A stretch of DNA of 23,595 nucleotides from Pseudomonadota bacterium (GTDB taxonomy: Bacteria > Pseudomonadota > Gammaproteobacteria > Burkholderiales > Rhodocyclaceae). The DNA lies in contig JAUPVD010000164.1 of assembly GCA_030917225.1 (NCBI GenBank), positions 1 to 23,595 of the forward strand, read 5' to 3'. Below the pieces are notes generated by a model that worked only from the letters and a program-made list of their open reading frames with translations, was not told the origin of the DNA and ran no database searches. This document shows positions 19,877 to 23,595 of the stretch, piece by piece. The first letter of the stretch is position 1. Every line of letters begins with the position of its first letter. The position numbers and the translations under genes are program-made.

Positions 19877-22800
19877 AGCCCTCGTTTTAGCAAACTCGAT
19901 AGACGCCGCCGCGCCAGAGGATCGCCCATGGATGCTGGACGTGCTCACGCGCTACCAATCGCAGCAGTTCGACAACGGGGAGCCGGAATGGCCCACTCAA
20001 GCTCAACAGCAAGCGGAGGCGGAAACCCGTTTTCGCTCGATGTTCGATGCTCCCGAGAAGGTGCCTTACGACCCCGGCCCGTACGCGAAAGATCCAAACG
20101 CTGAACGCGCCAGTTACGCAAACGCGGCATTCATTGCCAATCGATACAACGTCGAGTTCGGTGAAGCTGTGGACCGGAGGCGCTTTTATATGGATGATTA
20201 CGCCGCGAAGAAGGGGCAAAAGTCTGGCCTCGATGAGATGGCATTTTACAACCTAGCCAAAGGGGAAGTGGCAGAAACCAAACTCGCGGAAGATACGCGC
20301 CTCGAGGGGGCAAAGGCTGCGCTGCGTGGAGAGGATGTTATCGGCTCGCTTCAGGCGTGGCAGGGCAAGAATCTCGATCGACTGGCAGGCTCTACCGATT
20401 TCACCAAGGGCTATCTGAAGGCCAAAGATCAAGCAGGCGATTACCTGCCGATGGCTGACGAGTTGCTGAAACTCATGGAAAGCCAGACAGGACAGAGCAA
20501 CAGCGCGCGGACGTTTGACACAAAGGCCGCGTCTCGGCTCGATGAACTGGCGGTTGAACTCGCGGGAATGAAGCCGCGCGAACGCAAGCAGGTCTATGCT
20601 TCGATTGCCGCGCGCTCTGAGATGGCCGGATATGAGCAGAAGGGATTCTGGTCTCAGATGCTCGGCGAACTCGACAAGGGGCTTTTACGCATGAGCCAGA
20701 CGGCACCCATGGGCGCGGCTCGCATTGGCGGCATGATCGGCGGATTCGTGGCAGGATCGGACGCGGCAGACGACCGGGCGGTTTCAGACGAGATGGCCCG
20801 TGCGCGCGGCGAACTGTCGCAAACCGATCTTGAGGCGAGGCGGGATGCACTCGGCGAAATTCACGACGAACTTGCTTCCATTGTTTCCGGCACGGTTGAC
20901 CCTGTCCGGCCAACAATCGGCTGGCTGAATGACACGATTGAAACTGGACTCATCAAAGGCCCCAGCGCTGTCATGCCGTTTATGGCGGCAACGGCTGCGC
21001 TCGGTCCATGGGGAGGCGGCATGTTGTTTACTGCCGATTTTGCCGAACAGAATCGGCGCGATCTGCGCGCGGCTGGCATGGATAATGAGCGGGCAATTCA
21101 AATCGGCACCGTTGCGGCTCCACTGCAAGCGGCTGTCGAATCGCTATCGAACATGCTCCAGCTTGGCAAGTTCACGAAACTGCAAAGCGTGCTCGCGAAT
21201 TTCGCGAAACCGATTGGCGGCGGGGCAGGCTTGGCGCTTCGATACGCTCAAAATACTGGAATCTCGCTGGCGACCGAGTACACCGAGGAGCAACTTCAAG
21301 ACAACTTCATCGTTCCGGCAGTTCAGGAAATCGTTGGCGCTCTTGCTGCCGACGTGCCGGAAGTCGATTGGAGTTTCTACAAGACGCGCGCGGCTGACTC
21401 GACGCCTGAATTGCTGTCTGTCCTGGCCCCCATGGCGCTCGTCTTTGGTGGCGTCATGACCGGCGCTCAAGCCAACCTGTCGCGCGAGATGACGAGCAAC
21501 ATCGACGCATTGAAGGCGTTGAACTACTCGGAAGCGCAGGCAACCGAGATTGTCGCGGAAAAGACCGAGGAAGGCAGGATTGCAAAAGCCTCGTCCATGT
21601 GGGGCGTGCGGGCTGGCGACAAGACGACTTTGGAAGAAGGCGCACGCAGTCTATCCGAGCGCATGCGGCAGCTTTCCGGCGATGTCGTGGCGCAACAGCA
21701 GGAGCTTGAGCGGCGCGGCATCCTTCCTCGCATGCTTCGCGCGACTGAGGATCAATGGCGGTTGACGTTTCAGGACGGCTCAACGGCTGCATACAACTCG
21801 CACGCAGAGGCCGACGCGGCGCGCTGGACTTGGACTGAGGATCAACTTGGCAAGGTCCACGCGCTCACCCGCGAAACGCTGTCGAGTATGGAGCGCAACC
21901 TTGATGTGAAACGGGAAATCGGCGTCGAGTTTTCGCCGGATGCCCGCACGGCGCAAGATGCCGTCAACGACGGGGTAAGCGTTGAGCAGATGTCGAGGCG
22001 CGTGAAGCAAGGCGCGGCTCTTGGTGACGTTGCACCTGACACGGCTTTCGATGATGCGCAGGCCATCGACAAGGCGACCGCTGACTCGGAGGGCTTTCTG
22101 TCGTCTCTGCGGATTCTCGGCAGTTCGCGCAATGAGTTCAAAGACGGCGTTTTGCGCACGACTATCCGCCTTTGGGAAGGCTCGAACGTGCTGACGCTTG
22201 TTGAGGAGAAGCTCGAAGGCGATGCCAAGGCAATCATTTCCGAGCGACGCGGGCGGGACTGGATGCTTTCGCGGCTGCGGTCCTACGAGGAGACGAGCGG
22301 CGACAAACTCTTTCGCGACGTGCCAGACGAGCAGCTCAAAGACGACGACATAATCGAGGCGTGGTCACACCTGGGGCAGAGCTACCTTGTCGGGCGCTCG
22401 ACGTTTGGCGAGCCATTGCAGGCAAAGACCATGAGGCGGTTTGGTCGTCTCTTGATGCGCGCCGGGTTCACGGGCGCTATGAACTCGGAAGCGTCCTTTT
22501 TCGCCGCCGTCGCCAGTCGCGCGAAGAAGCTCGGCGAGTTGCAAAAGGCAGGCAAGCTCGGCGCTGACCTGACGGCGGAACTCGAAAAGCAACTCGGCAT
22601 TGACTCGCAGGTTGCGCACGATGCAGGCGCGGAGGCAGAAGCGCGCCAACTCATCGACACTTCCGGCTATTCGGAAGAGACGCCGGGGCCTAATGGCGAG
22701 ACGTTCTCCCTCGCGCCTCTTGCGATGTTCACAACCAAAGAGCAGCGTGATTACGCTTTTGGCGACGGACGTTATACGCATCCGGTTACGCTCAAAAATG

Positions 22801-23595
22801 GAACTCGCCTTTCCGGGGAAACGTTTGATTTCAAATGGAGCGACACCGACAAAATGCCAACCTTCTTTGGTTATACCAAAAGCGGGGCGGAGATCACGAT
22901 TCAGGCTCAATACGTTACGCCTGATATGGTGGCAACGTCACGCGATAGCGGTAAGTCTGCGAATGATCTTCGCGACCGTTTAGAAAAGTGGCACGCTCGA
23001 CGCGGAACGAATGGCGAGACGTTTAGTTTAGCATCATCGCCATTAAAGGGGACTACCGGAGCCTGGATGGACAGGAGCGGAGCCTTAACCGTTTTAACAG
23101 GGAATGATACGCACGATTCGGCGGCGAATAAGCTTACCGGCTTGAGCGGAATGAATGGATTCGATGAGCTTCTAAATAATAAGGGCTTTTTGCGACTAAA
23201 ACAAGCTGGCTGGGCTGGGGATAATAGGCTGTACTTCAATGGAGCGCCAACCCTTGCCCAAAGATCGGCGCTCAAAAAGCTCAACGAGGATTTTGGTTAT
23301 TCAGTTATACAGGACAACGGCGAACGTGGGGAGCGTGTAATCTTCGGTAGTGAAACCTTCTCTCTCTCCCGCGCAACTCCCGCCGACGCCTCGAACGTGG
23401 TTCAAATGCCGGACGGCGCTCGACTCGTTGGGCCTACGACGTTCTCAATCCGGGCTTTTCATGGCACTCCGCACAAGGTTGACCGCTTCCGCACCGACAA
23501 GATCGGCACGGGCGAAGGTGCGCAGGCTTACGGATACGGCTTGTACTTTGCGGAGTCTCGCGAAGTCGGGGAAGGATACCGCGATAAACTTGCGC
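19854..23595 (+). CDS. Large internal virion protein / polyvalent effector with ART-like C-terminal domain (partial)
   Basis: The frame opens at ATG 19854, 23 bases before the previous stop, and stays open to the right edge (1247 codons seen, incomplete). Residues 1-280 are helical and acidic. About 360-460 carry small-residue hydrophobic text (AVMPFMAATAALGPWGGG, then NERAIQIGTVAAPLQAAVE), resembling large T7-like ejected proteins. From residue 947 a motif of the form G-E-T-F-S-L recurs at 947-954, 1053-1060, 1165-1172, with a weaker copy TTFSI near 1195. Between copies lie two cassettes of about 100 residues. After the last copy comes an ADP-ribosyltransferase-like start: FHGTPHKVDRF, then GEGAQAYGYGLYFAES, as in the ART-PolyVal family. 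The two cassettes are about 47-50% G+C against about 63-70% around them. It likely enters the host with the DNA. Confidence 0.85.
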   Translation, partial: MPKILESEALVLANSIDAAAPEDRPWMLDVLTRYQSQQFDNGEPEWPTQAQQQAEAETRFRSMFDAPEKVPYDPGPYAKDPNAERASYANAAFIANRYNVEFGEAVDRRRFYMDDYAAKKGQKSGLDEMAFYNLAKGEVAETKLAEDTRLEGAKAALRGEDVIGSLQAWQGKNLDRLAGSTDFTKGYLKAKDQAGDYLPMADELLKLMESQTGQSNSARTFDTKAASRLDELAVELAGMKPRERKQVYASIAARSEMAGYEQKGFWSQMLGELDKGLLRMSQTAPMGAARIGGMIGGFVAGSDAADDRAVSDEMARARGELSQTDLEARRDALGEIHDELASIVSGTVDPVRPTIGWLNDTIETGLIKGPSAVMPFMAATAALGPWGGGMLFTADFAEQNRRDLRAAGMDNERAIQIGTVAAPLQAAVESLSNMLQLGKFTKLQSVLANFAKPIGGGAGLALRYAQNTGISLATEYTEEQLQDNFIVPAVQEIVGALAADVPEVDWSFYKTRAADSTPELLSVLAPMALVFGGVMTGAQANLSREMTSNIDALKALNYSEAQATEIVAEKTEEGRIAKASSMWGVRAGDKTTLEEGARSLSERMRQLSGDVVAQQQELERRGILPRMLRATEDQWRLTFQDGSTAAYNSHAEADAARWTWTEDQLGKVHALTRETLSSMERNLDVKREIGVEFSPDARTAQDAVNDGVSVEQMSRRVKQGAALGDVAPDTAFDDAQAIDKATADSEGFLSSLRILGSSRNEFKDGVLRTTIRLWEGSNVLTLVEEKLEGDAKAIISERRGRDWMLSRLRSYEETSGDKLFRDVPDEQLKDDDIIEAWSHLGQSYLVGRSTFGEPLQAKTMRRFGRLLMRAGFTGAMNSEASFFAAVASRAKKLGELQKAGKLGADLTAELEKQLGIDSQVAHDAGAEAEARQLIDTSGYSEETPGPNGETFSLAPLAMFTTKEQRDYAFGDGRYTHPVTLKNGTRLSGETFDFKWSDTDKMPTFFGYTKSGAEITIQAQYVTPDMVATSRDSGKSANDLRDRLEKWHARRGTNGETFSLASSPLKGTTGAWMDRSGALTVLTGNDTHDSAANKLTGLSGMNGFDELLNNKGFLRLKQAGWAGDNRLYFNGAPTLAQRSALKKLNEDFGYSVIQDNGERGERVIFGSETFSLSRATPADASNVVQMPDGARLVGPTTFSIRAFHGTPHKVDRFRTDKIGTGEGAQAYGYGLYFAESREVGEGYRDKLA

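Overview
The window is a stretch of a tailed double-stranded DNA phage (free or integrated) with the gene order of a T7-like, short-tailed podovirus: replicative helicase, small and large terminase, portal, scaffold, major capsid protein, tail tubular proteins A and B, then internal (ejected) virion proteins. No integrase, phage RNA polymerase, tRNA, CRISPR array or insertion sequence is visible. Most genes are clearly GC-rich (hand counts of about 65-70% G+C in sampled stretches). The host cannot be named from the sequence. Few starts have a strong Shine-Dalgarno, and many genes are chained by ATGA stop/start overlaps.

Layout. 1-2857: end of a probable replication gene, a DnaB-type helicase, a cysteine-rich protein, an intergenic hairpin and candidate promoter, an unknown 175-residue protein and a small HTH protein. 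2925-5401: the packaging genes (TerS, TerL) and a small terminase-linked protein. 5402-5576: a two-codon minigene with a perfect Shine-Dalgarno, a strong terminator and a candidate promoter. 5577-9916: a tightly packed head operon (two small proteins, portal, three unknown small proteins, scaffold). 9913-10485: an amidase endolysin. 10486-12348: an island placed between scaffold and capsid. It holds a leftward, lower-GC PAPS-reductase-family gene, about 1 kb with many hairpins, two leftward terminators, one bidirectional terminator and a possible small leftward gene. 12349-13859: capsid and a probable decoration protein, each followed by its own terminator. 13878-23595: tail tubular A and B, then three probable internal virion proteins with a 32-residue membrane peptide between the first two. 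The last and largest runs off the right edge.

How the parts work together. The left part copies and packages DNA. The middle builds the procapsid (portal, scaffold, capsid) and the lysin. The right part builds the tail and the proteins ejected with the genome. The most interesting item is the C-terminal part of the last protein. After an internal-virion-protein-like N-terminal part it carries two lower-GC cassettes and an ADP-ribosyltransferase-like domain. These are separated by a recurring ETFSL-type motif, as expected of a modular polyvalent effector injected into the host. Other signals are micro-ORFs that end in an ATGA overlap with gene starts, short tandem duplications placed at translation starts, and the hairpin-rich island between lysin and capsid.
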